NCBI GenBank assembly: GCA_946699065.1
Contig: CAMPDV010000876.1
Coordinates: forward strand, 62,001 to 126,000
Source of the DNA: Loxodes magnus
Lineage: Eukaryota; Ciliophora; Karyorelictea; Loxodida; Loxodidae
Length of the DNA: 64,000 nt
Direction of reading: 5' to 3'
Shown in pieces: positions 36,170 to 48,227 of the stretch (the stretch's first letter is position 1; each line of letters starts with the position of its first letter). The position numbers were made by a program, and so were the translations under genes. The notes beneath the pieces are model-generated. The model was not told the origin of the DNA. It saw nothing but the letters and a program-made list of their open reading frames with translations, and did no database searches.

Positions 36170-37195
36170 TTGATATATTTAAATGATTAGCAACTTACTA
36201 AGAAATAAATTAAAAAAAAGGAAAGTTATTTCAAATCAAATTACTTTAGAAATTGAATATAAAAAAAGAGGAACTTTAAAATAGTCAACTTAATTAAAAA
36301 GAATGTTTATCTTTAAAATTATAAACTCTTATAAATTAAAAAAAACATTAGTAAAAATTTAATTTTAATCCTTTAGTTTCCATTCTATTTCTTAATATTC
36401 TCTTTTTAATAAATTCATATTTCTTCATATTGAGAATTTTAGCTCTTCTATCTTAAAATAAAGGCCTGTAAAATAAACAAAAAAATTATCTTTCATAATG
36501 TTCATCAAATTTTTATTTTTTTAATATATCTCGAAACTATTTTTAAAACTTTTTGAAGTCACAAGCAGATTAAACTAAATATGCAGCTAATTAATTAAAA
36601 ATAATTAATGATTAAATTAAGTTTTAAACAAAAGTATATAATCGAAATAAAAGAAATATCTTCATTAAAATAAACTTGCTAAAGCGTAAAAACCTTATAA
36701 GCAAAAATCAGAAGGATAATTGCAAAGTGTATTAAAATACTGTAAAAATTTTTAAAATCAAAAAGTAATTAGTTATAAGATTGAATGGCTATGATTAAAG
36801 CAAAAAATCAAAGAAAAACAAAGATTTATGTAATTATAATAAACTTGAGAAATTGAAATTTCTAGAAGGACTTAATCACCTAAATATTTTCTTCGAAATT
36901 ATTTTAACTAAAATAATGAAACTAAAAATGGATGTAGATAAATAAAATCTTAATTAATAAATTAGTAATTTTATAAATTAGTTATAAATAAAATTAGATT
37001 AATTATATTATTTATAAAAATTAAGGAAATAAAAGCTTAAAATCAATTAATAAGGTGTATAATTATATTGGTAATTATTATAAATAAATAAATAAATAAA
37101 ATGAAAGTATTTAATGTTAAAGAAAATGTGAATCAGAATTATTAAATTTTTTATATGGCTAATTAAATAATAATATTAATTTTGAGTTTTGCCTT
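36170..37195. other. AT-rich DNA, no gene recognised
   Basis: AT-rich spacer, with an ATAA simple repeat near 37080-37100 next to the 3' side of the following minus-strand LINE copy. Confidence 0.4.
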
Positions 37196-37229
37196 TTAGG
37201 GATTTCCAACACGTCAGGAGGACAGCAGT

Positions 37230-38123
37230 TCATGCTCCCTGCTGTTAAATATAAATGTTTGGGAAGTCAAGTTTTTATCGAGATTGTGAACTCGGGTTCT
37301 CCAGGTTTTCCTTCCTTTTACTTGATAGGATTCCATCTTGATCTTGTATATTGAACCATCCGGGCTGCAATACATTCTTTTCATTCTTGGTTCTTCTTTT
37401 TTCTTCTTTTGTTGTTCTTTTATCCAATAGTTTCTTTATTTCTATTAGAATTTCTAACACTTCGATAAAAATGTATACGCTTCCACAGCAGAAGCATTTC
37501 TTTTTTATTTTGAATTATTTTTCTTGATTTGTTTGCTCTTTCTAGGCTTCGATTTCCATTTGTATAGCTCCAGTTTCGCTTTACTCTTTCTTAAAAGTTT
37601 ACAATTTCTCTTCTACTTTTCCGAGTCTGTTATCCAGTTCAGTCTGTTTCTAAAGCTAATTTTAGGATTCGTTAGTCTGACTTTGTGAGATATTCCAAAA
37701 GGCGTTAAGATCTCTTTCCTAGGAAATAAGTCTTGATTCAATTCCTTCTACTAGGTCTAGCTTTGCCATCAGCTTATCATTGTCCTTCTTCAATCTCTTG
37801 ACCTCTTCCTTGAGGTTCAGTACCACTTTGATGAGTTACTCCATGCTCATCTGGCCAGAAGGATTGAACTCTGATACCTCCTGGTGGAGAGCAGACTTCA
37901 TCTGTTTCCTCGGTTTCTCGCTTGAGGTTGGGGTTTCCGTGTGTATATTCTTCAAGGTTGGCTTTCGTTCGTTTTGTTAGATTCCAGGTTGTTAGTTCAG
38001 TGTTGGTTAAGGTTGTGATAGAGAAGATTGCTAAGATTATTAAGACTTGGTTTCTTGCTTCCTACCTTCCTTTTTGGCTTAGGAAGAGGTGGTATAGAAG
38101 CCTGACTTGAAATCTTCAACCAT
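37230..38123 (-). CDS. LINE ORF1-like protein, knuckle region degraded
   Basis: Intact 297-codon frame from ATG 38123 to TGA 37230-37232 with no internal TGA. Starts MVEDFKSGFYTTSSQAKK, almost the same as the 5 kb copy. A Ser/Gln/Pro-rich N terminus is followed by SEFNPSGQMSMEQLIKVV, a strong coiled coil (LKEEVKRLKKDNDKLMAKL) and AFWNISQSQ. The knuckle begins KKKCFCCGS but the distal His and Cys are missing, so RNA binding through a CCHC finger is probably lost. The gene is GC-richer than its flanks. The 8.1 kb copy is its closest relative here. Confidence 0.7.
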
Positions 38124-38334
38124 TTTTTTATTATATGGTTAATTAATATTTTATAAGTAAATACATTAAAAATGTGATATTTTAAATTTGTATATATTAA
38201 AAGTAAAAATTAAAAATATCTTGCTAAAAAATATTTAGAATATTATATTATACCTGAAGTGATAACTTTGATAAAATAATTTTTACACGAAAAAATTAAA
38301 GGAAAACAAATATAGTGAAGTCTTAAAATAATGT

Positions 38335-38600
38335 CGCTAAAAAACGTTTAAAAAAAAATTAAAACTGCTAAACGCTTAGTTTAAAACGCAAAACCTTTTT
38401 AATTTTATATTATATTTAATAAAGAAAATAAATTAAATTATTTTTTTTAAAGCAATCTAAAAAAGGTAAGTTTTAAATTTTCGATAAAAGTTTAAAAAAA
38501 ATTAAAAAAAGTACATAGAAAAAAGTAAATCTTAAATAATAGTCAAGCCAAAAAAATAAAATATTATGTTTTAATTTAAAAAAATGAAAAGAGATTAAAA
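38335..38600. repeat. AT-rich interspersed repeat, family H, copy 1
   Basis: Alignable with 44650-44935 through CTGCTAAACGCT (CTGTTAAACGCT in the other copy), AATTTTATATTATATT, CAATCTAAA, AAAAGTTTAAAAAAAA and AAAAAAGTAAATC. Low-complexity sequence, so the relationship is moderately supported. Function unknown. Confidence 0.45.
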
Positions 38601-38799
38601 ATAATATTAAATAACAATAGCCAAAATATTAAAATATTAACAATCAAATTTTAAAAAAAATGGCAAAAAAAAATGAAAATATTTAATAAAAAAGCATATA
38701 AAATGATATTTAAAAATCTAGATAGAAAAACTTGTAAAATTAAAAGCAAGCAATAAAAAGCAGAAAATTAAGTTAAAAAAATAATCTAAAAATGAATTA

Positions 38800-39350
38800 T
38801 TTATGATTCAAGAAATTTAAAATAGAATTCTTGAAGATAAGATTATAATGATAAGCTTATGAGAGAAGTAAGAAATAGACAAAGAAAAAGCATAATTAAG
38901 AAAAACTGAATTAAAATATCGACAGACAGAATTTTCAAATACTTTAAGATGTGACTATAATAATAAGCTTAAGAATGAATTCTGAAGTAAGAAATGATAA
39001 ATCTTAACTATTTATCAACTAGATTCATTCAATGACAGACATAAATTAAGAATACTTTAAGATATAAATTTAATAAAAAACTTAAGAGTGAAGTCTGAAG
39101 TAAGAAAAGATCAGGCTTAACTAAGTAAAGCAAAATGAATAAATCAACAGATAGAAATTAGAATAAGCGAATATATTACTAAGGAGCTTAAGGAAGACAT
39201 TGGAAGCAAGACAGAGAAAAAGCATAAATGAAGTAAAAATTTAATTTTTCATTGAATGAAAGAAGATTTGAATAATTAAAGATGTGATTTTAAACCGTAG
39301 CTTAAGAAAAGGAAGTTTAAAGATGATAAGGAAAAAAGCATAGATATTCA
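38800..39350. repeat. Degenerate tandem repeat, about 110-125 bp unit
   Basis: Five imperfect units, starting near 38805, 38932, 39047, 39155 and 39260. Each has the sequence ACTTTAAGAT, then AAGCTTAAGA, then GAAGT(C/A)TGAAGTAAGAAA, although the fourth and fifth are more diverged. AAAGCATAA also recurs. No protein frame is kept across units, so it looks like an old minisatellite. Confidence 0.6.
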
Positions 39351-39772
39351 AACTGTTTCTCTTGATTAGTTCTAGTCTTAAAATTCAAAGAATATGAAAC
39401 TCTTGTGTATTATTATCACTTCTACAAAACTTGTAATTTTATTCACTTAAGTTTTAGAAATGAAACTTATTGTCGAAATATTATAATTAATGATTATATC
39501 TACGTCAATTTATGAGAATCCTAATCTTTTATCAATCAATTAAATTTCTAATTTTCTTCTTCTTTGCAAATTTTTTCGATCAAATCTCGTTAAACTCTCA
39601 AAATGGAGTAAGTAATAATCTTTAATTAAGAGTCTTAGATTAGAGCTATCAAAAGTATTAATTTAATGTTTAATAGCTTTAGGATTTTAACCACGATATA
39701 ATTTTACAAAGCAACAATTAACTTTAAAAATAATAGCTTTATTAAATAAAAAAATATTATGATAATTTAAAA

Positions 39773-40300
39773 ATGGCACCTAAGAAATATATTTCTTCCA
39801 TAAAATCCAGAATATCTTAGCTAGATACTACAGATGAACTATACTTTTTGTAGTTAGAGATAAAAAAACTAAAAACAGTAAGTGATCTAAGCCGATAAAC
39901 TGAGAATTTGATGATATCCATTAATCTACTTATAAATGAAAATAAAATTATAAGACAAGAAATAAACTGGATTACTCTATCTTAATAAATATTACTGTAA
40001 ATTAATGCAATTTAAAATAGCCTAAAAAAAATGCAAATTTAAAGATATTTTGGATTGGAGTAAACCTAACTAAGTGAAGTAATAATCCAAGATAATTGAT
40101 CAATATCTTTTCACCGAAATCCTAAAATTTTAGTAGAAAAATAATGAGGTGCTGATACTGCAAATGTAAAGGGCATATGGTAAGATAATGCTTTGAATTT
40201 CTCTAAAAAAAGAAAAATAGGAAAAATTATTTACATAATATGTTTGAGATATATTGATTATCGAACGGAAAACTCTAAAGTGTCGTAATAAACTTATACT
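39773..40300 (+). pseudogene. LINE ORF1-like copy with one frameshift
   Basis: ATG 39773 opens MAPKKYISSIKSRISQLD, with a helical region (YFLQLEIKKLKTVSDL; INLLINENKIIRQEINW). The knuckle RC-W(TGA)-YCKCKGHMVRQC, a perfect CX2CX4HX4C, lies in the next frame at about 40143-40187, so a one-base indel lies between (near the AAAAATAATGAGG run at 40138). The start MAPKK resembles MASKK of the 28.7 kb copy. Immediately downstream a SINE-F copy is inserted. Confidence 0.6.
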
Positions 40301-40312
40301 ATATAATTAAAT

Positions 40313-40620
40313 TAATAATTTTAACTAAAAGAATTTTGGGAACTGAAACTCCTTTTCAGTTATACGACCCGATTCTCTCTTTTTTATGAATACTGGAGAT
40401 ATTCTGTTGTGTTCCAGACACAGATGCCAGGAAGTTCCATCGCTATGAGCAGCCAGGCTTCAAGCCCATACCAAGAGAGGATAATCTAGAAGACAGCGTT
40501 TCCTTGAGAAAATGACTCTGGCCAGGGACTTTCTCATCGACAAGGTAGGAACTTTTTACTAGCCAGAAAGTTTAGTCAAGAAGGTCAATCTCAGCTCCCA
40601 CCATCTTTTAAATTATATTA
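40313..40620 (+). mobile_element. SINE-like element, family F, copy 3
   Basis: Third F copy, flanked by a 13-bp direct repeat TATATAATTAAAT (40300-40312 and 40621-40633). Its head stem is ACTGAAA-CTCC-TTTTCAGT, again changed on both arms with pairing kept. Landmarks ATTCTGTTGTGTTCCAGAC, TATGAGCAGCCAGGC and CAGCTCCCACCATCTTTT are present, with more substitutions than the other copies. Confidence 0.85.
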
Positions 40621-40984
40621 TATATAATTAAATAATTCTCTAAAACTTTCTTTCTTATTTTTTTGGTGTGGTAGTTATGCTAAATTTTTAAATCCGAAAG
40701 AAAGATTGTTAAATTTTTTTTTATAGTCATTAATGAAATAACTGTTTTAACTGAAGTAAAAATAAGCAAAGCATGTAAAAAAATACGAATGGCGAACTGG
40801 AAAATAATAAAATTGAACTGTTTATAATTGAAAAGAGCAAAAATTATAACTTTTTTATAATTTATTTCTTTTTGTTAAAAGCAAAAAGATTATATTTCAT
40901 GTTACTTAAATAAAAAATCTGAAATCCAGCATTCTAGCTAATATTTATAGAATAAAGTGCCTATTAAAGTTAATAATAGATAAA

Positions 40985-41551
40985 AAAAATTTAATAAAAA
41001 TCTCAAGTGATTATATAACTACTAAAATATAATATTTTTGTACTATTAAAGAACAGCGAGAGTAAGATTTTAAACTATCTGATTTTATTTCTAATTTTAG
41101 ATAGATCACTAGGTGTATCAAAGATCTTGGAGGAAATGCTTATGAAAGATTTTTCGGTCTTGAAGTGGATATAATTAATGAATATGTCCTTGAAGCATTA
41201 GAAAATAATTTTAATGAAATTTTATTTAAATTTAAAAATAATTTATAGATTTTATATTAAAATTAATATAAAATTTTAATTTTGCTTAAGAACCCAATTT
41301 CGGAATCAAGAAAGCTTTAAATACAAAACATAATAGGCTCACTAAAATCTATTCTTGAGAATTGATCTTTTCTATACCTAATTTGTAGATAATGCCAAGT
41401 CATCATCGAATTTGCAATCCATTGTAAATATTGCGAAATATTAGATACCAAACCTCCTTATCTAAATCTCATATTCCCAAAATAGTTAAGAAAGCACACT
41501 ATCTCATTCATACACCAATTAAAGGGTACAATAACCAAAATAATTACTTGA
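40985..41551 (+). CDS. Hypothetical protein with a candidate 39-nt intron
   Basis: A plus-strand frame runs through SSDYITTKIQYFCTIKEQRE up to 41061. It is followed by a 39-nt segment, GTAAGATTTT...CTAATTTTAG (41062-41100), with consensus GT-AG ends. Splicing it out joins the frame to QITRCIKDLGGNAYERFFGLE and INEYVLEALENNFNEILFKF. Further on, Cys pairs appear (LICRQCQ ... IHCKYC) and the frame ends at TGA 41549-41551; one internal TGA (EN-W-SF) is read as Trp. The second exon is the most protein-like part. The family was not recognised; the start is uncertain and could lie further upstream. Confidence 0.35.
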
Positions 41552-41554
41552 ATT

Positions 41555-42353
41555 TAACTACTTGTACCATTCCCCTTTTTTTCAATATTTAATTATAACA
41601 TTTTTGATATTATATTAAATTATTCTATTAAAGTTAGTTTTTTGAGATTAAATTATTATTAAAAAAATACAAATCTAATATGTAAATCTAAATATCTTAA
41701 ATAAGTCCTTATATTTATATGTAAATCAGAGAAAGTCTTAGAATTTATTTTTGCAAATAAATAAATTATTTTTTATATAAGTGAATTAAGAAATTACCTC
41801 CTTAAGAACTAAAATTTTATACAATATTCTATTTATTTTATTAATAATGCATATAAATTTTTTGCTTACTTTGATTTTTCATACGATTTGGATATTTATG
41901 GTGATTTAAGCAAAAATTAAAAAATTTAAGTTGCTAAATTTCTGTTAAAATGTTAACAAAATTAGTTTAATTAGACATATATTATTATGCTAATATAATT
42001 AGTATAACTAAATATTTTTAAATCATAAAATAATAATCATTTCATAATGATAATGAAAAAGAGGATTTGAAATTTAAAAGTTTTAATTTAAGATTAAACA
42101 CAAAATTTTTGTAATGATCTTACATGTTTCACTCACTTATTTTTATTATTAAAATTAACTTAAGATGATATTAATAATTTAAACTTAATTTTTTTATAAC
42201 ATCTACTAGATTTTATAATATTTAATATTTAATATAAATTAATAAATTTAATTATTTAATTTTTTTTATTTTAGTCTTTTATTTGTTTATTTTTTTTAAG
42301 CTTATAATTTAATTTTTTAAGAATAAATTAAATTAAATTAAATTAATTTAAAT
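41555..42353. other. AT-rich DNA, no gene recognised
   Basis: AT-rich spacer ending in AATTA-type simple sequence next to the family G repeat. Confidence 0.4.
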
Positions 42354-42354
42354 T

Positions 42355-42608
42355 GAGTTAGATTCTCCTTTCTGCTTTAATGGACCTACAGAATGGTTAA
42401 ATTTCTTGTTTCTCTCTACGATACTACCTAAATAATACTTACCTTTCTTCAAAAAAGGCAAGAAAGGATGAGATCAGAATGGAATATTTCATCCTTGAAG
42501 CTGAAAGTTTCCAAACTGAGTCGGTGTTCAGTATTAACTACGCATCTCCGCTTACTTGATTGCAAACAACGGGGTCCACATTCAATTTCTATCTGTTCTC
42601 CATTTTTT
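42355..42608. repeat. Interspersed repeat, family G, copy 2
   Basis: Counterpart of 1727-1968. Conserved blocks include TGGACCTACAGAA, ACCTTTCTTC followed by AAAGGCAAGAAAGG, a CTGAAAGTTTCCAAAC block, GTTCAGTATTAACTACGCATCTC and the right end CTCCATTTTTTTAT. Non-coding, orientation unknown. Confidence 0.6.
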
Positions 42609-42785
42609 TATATAACTTTAGATAATTAATTAATAATTATTTTATAATTATTTTCTATTTATTTTTTTAACTTAATTTTGATATATTTATCATTTATACC
42701 ACTTAAGTAATTTTGAAAACTATTAAGTTTAATTAGTATACTAATACTATTTTTTTCTAATTTAATAAAAATTTATTTCAAAAGT

Positions 42786-43878
42786 TCATATAATTTAAAC
42801 ATTTTTTTAATTTTAACTTTTGCAAAAGCCTTGAATAAAATTAAATTTTTAGTAAGAAAAATAGAAAAATGTGAGCTTAGCCACTAGAATAAAACTAACA
42901 TAAGTAAATAAAAATACTGCGGTTAATAATGATCCAACAAAAGCTGCATAAATAATAGTTTAAACTAAAATATCAGAATTATGAATTTACTCCCTTTTAT
43001 AAGGAATACATGGATATCGGTCGCGGTCAGGAGAACTAGTATGTAATCTGGAGCAGTGTATAATGTATTGCGAATAATCTCGCACTAAATACCACCACAG
43101 ATAAAGGTGGAAAAACTCGAAAGAAAAAGCCCAACTTACCTGAGGGTCCTTACTAGCAGTATGTACATTTGACTGACGGGTTAATTAATGACTTAATTAC
43201 TAAATCTTATTTTGATCTTATTGAGAAGACTCGAGTATTTGATTCAAGATTAAAAAATAATCTTTAATAAACAGATCACTCATTTGGAGAAGCTGACGTG
43301 ATCATTGGACAGTAAAAGTGGCAACAAGAAGTATTAGAACACTTTCTTTTAATAATAATATTGAAAGAACTGAGCGCCATCGAGGTGTTACACGTTCTAT
43401 AATCATATTTATATATCTGATATTTTAAAACCATAAAGGCTACCGTAACAATTTTCTACACAATGTTCTTACAATTGACATCGAAAATAGATCCGATTTA
43501 TCACATTCACTGTCAGAGAAATTTCTTAAACCATAGTTAGGAGTTAATTGGAATTTAAAAATTTTCAAAATTATAATCGTGTAGCACTTTAAAATTAGTT
43601 TAATAGATTAATTTGAATCTTGTTCTAAATTTTGTTTACTTTCTTAGTTTTCAAGTACCATTACCTAGTTTTAGTATTTTTATTTTTAAACCCAAGATTT
43701 TTTATTATTTCACTTTAGGCATTTTTTCGTTTCTTTACTTCGTGGGTGAGTTTTTCAAGTATTTGGATGACTATTTATGACTCATTTCTTGGTTCTATTC
43801 TCTACTAATATATTTTTGATAATTTTTTCTTAATTTTTTAGATGCTAATTATATCATTATTAGTTTCCTCTTCTTCAT
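42786..43878 (-). pseudogene. Membrane-protein gene interrupted by a SINE
   Basis: Coding-like sequence lies on both sides of the SINE-A copy. Right part (43878 to about 43430): MKKRKLIMIQLASKKLRKNY, a Lys/Gln-rich stretch, and after a frame change LTPNYGLRNFSDSECDKSD and MSIVRTLCRKLLRQPLWF. Left part (about 42970 to TGA 42786-42788): two hydrophobic segments, TIIYAAFVGSLLTAVFLFTY and VSFILVAKLTFFYFSY, that look like membrane helices. Minus-strand order is basic/soluble part, SINE, membrane part. That both halves belong to one gene is an inference; no family recognised. Confidence 0.35.
43009..43412 (+). mobile_element. SINE-like element, family A, copy 4
   Basis: Full-length but diverged A copy from ATGGATATCGG to the tail hairpin (AAAGAACTGAGCGCCATCGAGGTGTTACACGTTC). 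It keeps AATCTCGCACTA, CTTACC, GACTGACGG and TCATTTGGAGAAGCTGACG. It sits inside minus-strand coding-like DNA, so it probably inserted into a gene or a gene remnant. Confidence 0.8.
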
Positions 43879-43884
43879 AAAAGA

Positions 43885-44648
43885 AATTATAGTGAAATTA
43901 TATCACATTTATTCAGAAGTTATTAAACTATTACATTTAAGAAGGAGTAAATATAAAAAATCTAAAGATAATTTCTTAAAATATTGGATTACTTTGATTT
44001 TTTTTAAGACGTTCATTTCTCATTAAACAGACTTCTGATTATTAATAAAACATTTTTTTATGGAACAATCTAGATATTGCAAAAGAGAATAAAAAAATGT
44101 TCTATCATTTCTTCACATAAATTATTTTATAGAAAATTAATGAAGTTTTAAGTTTTAACTTGATGAATATAAAATAACTTTTTCCATTAATTAAATATAT
44201 TTTATTTTTTATTATAAAATAAGAGACTTATCATTCAATAGTATCTCTAACTTTTTATTTAAGATTCTAATTTTTTATGTTTTTTCATTCAATATTTCGA
44301 TTTTTTTTTAATTTTAGATACAAATTTTATATTTTTAAACTTTTCTCTCAAAGATTATACAATAAAAGTGCATTTTATTATTTAAAAAGGTTTAAAGGAT
44401 GTTTAGAATTTCTTTCAAATTTCTTAATTTTATATTTTTTTATAATTAGCATCAAGCTTAAAAGTAGGATTATAAAGAAATTTTATGAAGACCGTGCTTT
44501 AGATTAAATTTATATCAAATTACTTTTTCTTCTTTCTTAATATCTTAAATTAATCTTTTCCTGCGTATATTTTTCTTTAAGTTGAATATATCTTTTATTA
44601 AACTAAAATTAATTTTTTCTATTATATTAAATTTTTTTTTTATTCGTT
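43885..44648. other. AT-rich DNA, no gene recognised
   Basis: AT-rich. Short protein-like patches occur on both strands around 44280-44510, but neither reading is convincing. Confidence 0.3.
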
Positions 44649-44649
44649 T

Positions 44650-44935
44650 TAAAAATAAAAAAAAATGGAAAAAATTTAAACCTGTTAAACGCTGGATGAA
44701 AAACGTAAAAAATTTATAATTTTATATTATATTATATTTCATTTAATAAAATAAAATAAATACATTTTAATAAAACCAATCTAAAGAAAAAAGTTTTAAT
44801 ATTTCTACAAAAAAGTTTAAAAAAAATTTAAAAATAAATTAAAAAAAATCACTTTAAAAAAGTAAATCGTAAGTAGTAGTAAAGTCGAGGAAAAATTTAT
44901 AAGAAAAAAATATTTTAAACGAAAATTTTTATGAA
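44650..44935. repeat. AT-rich interspersed repeat, family H, copy 2
   Basis: Counterpart of 38335-38600, same order of blocks (CTGTTAAACGCT, AATTTTATATTATATTA, CCAATCTAAAG, AAAAAAGTAAATCGTAA). Confidence 0.45.
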
Positions 44936-45799
44936 ATAATAAAAAGAACATGGAATTTATACTTTATCTCTTTATCTCATTTTTTATCTAATAAATATTT
45001 ATATGGAAAATAAAATAATTAAAACATTAAATTTCTATCAAGTTCCTTTGCTATAAATTTAGATTTATTTAAATTTAGAGGCTCTTATTAAATTTTGCTT
45101 ACCTTAAAAGTAATGCATGTATTATTCATTAAATGACCTGATTATAATTTGTTATAACTCTTTATAATTTTTTCCTATTTTTTTCCTAGTAAAATAAAAA
45201 TGTTTGATTATTTCAGATTTTATAACTCTTCAGTTTTTTATTCTTTTAAAGTATATAATTTCTTAATAGATATTTGATTCTTTATGCAAACATTGTTCTT
45301 TTACGTTTTAATTTAAGATTTACTTACTTGCAGTCTCTCATCAATAAATCCAGCAATCTTTGAGCTAGAAAATCAAATTAAAGAACATTTATTATGACTT
45401 TTTTTCTTATTTATACCAAATTTTAAATTCAAAATATTTTTCTTATGCTTGGCTTTTATTTTTAGTTAACAAATGGTAATGTTGGGTCTTATGTTCTTAG
45501 AAATAAGTTTCTATTCAATCCTTTGAGTTATGTAGTTACATAAAATTTTTATACTGTCCCCTTTGAAATTTCTTTAGTCAATCTAGGAAAATAAAATTAT
45601 TTAAGACTTTTTAATGAGAAATCTCAAATCTTTATTATATAGTTAGTTGCTAATACGATTAAAATTAAGCATCTTCATTTTAGAATCAATTTTTTATTAA
45701 GAGTTTTTCCTTCTTGAATATCTGTCATCTACTTTTCTTTAATTCTAATAATTGTAGTGCTTTAATTTCTTCTATGCAAAACTTATTTTATCTATTATT

Positions 45800-47100
45800 C
45801 TTTAAATAAGTAGAGTTATTTCTGCGTATCATTGAAGCTAATTAATTTGAACTTAGCATCCAAAAAGAACTAATATAAATTTAGATATTAAAGCTAAATT
45901 ACTTGTAGGCTTAATTTTCTTAGTAAGTAAATATCTAAGCTAAATTTAAATTAAATGATTTATTGCTAAAAAATAAATTACTAAAAGTACCAAAAACATT
46001 AATATTTAATAGATTTTAGAAATAATTTAATCTGATAAGCTTGTATATTAAATAGAGTCTTAATCAAGAGTTAAATACATCATTATTTTAAAATACTTGC
46101 AAATTATATAAATTGAAATAACTTAAAAATCTAAAAAAGTGGCTGAAAAAATTTTATAATATAGTTGGTTATGACTTTCTAATACATATAAGTAACTATA
46201 GAAATGTCTCTTCTTAATATTTTGAATTAATATTTTTATTCTTTAAAGCAACTATATGATATGGTAAATTTGCTTCATTACTAATCTCATTCTTTTTGTT
46301 TTGCATTTATAATTTTATTAAATTAATAAAATTTCTAACTTCAGAAACTCTAAATCTTAAATTATTTTTATTTCAAAATTAAAAGACTAGTAAGATCTAA
46401 CCTTATTAGAATAAATTATATTTGTTTAATAATAATTTTCTTTCAATTTATCTTAACTCTATACATAAAGATTAGGCTTACTTTATTTAAAGCTAAAACA
46501 TAGAAACATTTTATTAATCTTTATTTCTTATTTAGATTTGTTTTTTTACTTTTTTTTAATATTTTCTTATTCTTAAGATTTTAAGAGAAAACAACAAAAA
46601 TTAAAATTTTAGTATAAGCAGACAAATCTATTCTTAGTCTTAGCTATATAATTATTATTTAATGCTAAGTCCTTAAATCAGAATTAGATTTATTATAATA
46701 TATTTTTAAGTTTAAAGATATGAAATATTTCTCTCTATGATTCAAATCTAATAAATATTATTAAATTTGAGTATTTAATCATTAATAGTTTAAGTTTGAT
46801 GATTTAAAAGATTTTGAAAAATTGACATAAGTAAAGCTTAGAATTAATTAATAAAACTTATTTAAACTAAGTTTTAAAAAATCTATGAAAAAAGCTTTAG
46901 AAATAAAACTTTATGTCCTATAAACTAAAATCTAATTTATTTTATAAAAGAATTGCTAAAAGTTTTGCTTAAATGCTTCTGTAGAAAGCTTATACTTTAA
47001 TTTTATCAAACAATAATGAAAAAAATAAAGTTTCCTTATAATTAATAGCTATCCATAATTAAATTTCCTATCTTTTTTTAATATATCTTGTATGTTTAGA
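45800..47100. other. Decayed segment, paralogous to 50850-52150
   Basis: Aligns with 50850-52150 through blocks such as ATTATTTTTATTTCAAAAT / ATTATTTTTATTCCAAAAT, ACTAGTAA, and CTTAGTCTTAGCTATATAAT / CTTTAGACTTAGTTATATAAT followed by TAGATTTATT. Both strands give open, protein-like frames with TGA as Trp (minus strand: KNILQQIQF here, KKILPQQIYSNLM in the other). I cannot tell which strand was coding. Probably an old duplicated gene or transposon. Confidence 0.35.
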
Positions 47101-47104
47101 ATAA

Positions 47105-48222
47105 TTCAAAATCTTAAAAAATATGATTTTAGAAAATTAGTAATTTTAGAAATATAATTAGATTTGGAATTTATATTATATCATTTTTAAATAAAAAATA
47201 TAATAATTTATTAATTATAAAAATATTTTATTATAGTTCTAACTTTCTTTATTTAAAAATGTATAAATAAACAATAATTTCGTCTTAAATACATTTCTAT
47301 GATTTCTTATGGAATTTTTCTAATAAACTTACCTGTAAATTTATTATCTAAGAGTTTTTGAAATCATCTAGATTGTTCTTACATTGACTACTAAATAAAT
47401 TTCTGACAATTCCAACTAAAATAACTGCTATAATTGGCTTATTTTTATAATAAATAATAAATGAAAAATAAAATAAAATTTGCTTTAATATTAAAAAGGA
47501 AATAGCTAATATTAAATTGTTAAACTTCAATCATTTAAAATTATCTCTTAATAAAATTTTATTAAATAAACTATTACGGTATATTATTTTTCTTTATCTA
47601 TTCAATTAAAATTGCTTTATCTAAAATAATTATTTTATATGTTTTATTATCAATTTTTAAATTTTATTTAGTAATCAATTTATAAGTTATATATCTTTTG
47701 CTTTCATAGATTTTTTTTCTATATTTTGCTTTATTTATATATTAAGTAATATAAATATAGTTCAATGATTTTTAAATATATTAATTTATTAATTTAAATT
47801 AATTTTTTCTCATAAATTATTATACTTAATCATAGTTTGTTTTCACTAAATTTTAGAGTATTCTTCAATAAATTAAATCGATTATTTTTTGCTATAATTT
47901 TAGTTTAATAGAATATTTATAAGAATTTCATCTTAAATAAATTATTTTTAGATCATTTTATTCTAAAATTTACATTATTTTTTACTTTAAGGATATCCCT
48001 ACATTTAAAAAATATAAATTCCTTGGAAAGCAAACATACTTTCTACTTCTATCTTTAAATAGTTGCTAAATACTATTTTTATCTGATATTAAGAAATAAA
48101 GATACCATTAAAGGATTTGAGGAAATTACTTTACGTGAGATTTTTCAAAATTTTAATTTTCCTTCTACTCAATTTTATGAATTTTTTTATTAATTTCTTG
48201 TTAAAAGATTCGTGTCAGAAAT
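47105..48222. other. AT-rich DNA, no gene recognised
   Basis: AT-rich spacer; nothing recognised. Confidence 0.4.
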
Positions 48223-48227
48223 ATTAT

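Noticed and set aside
37780..38110. Two overlapping plus-strand ORFs, Ser/Phe-rich
   Set aside because: Antisense to the coiled-coil part of the LINE ORF1 on the minus strand.
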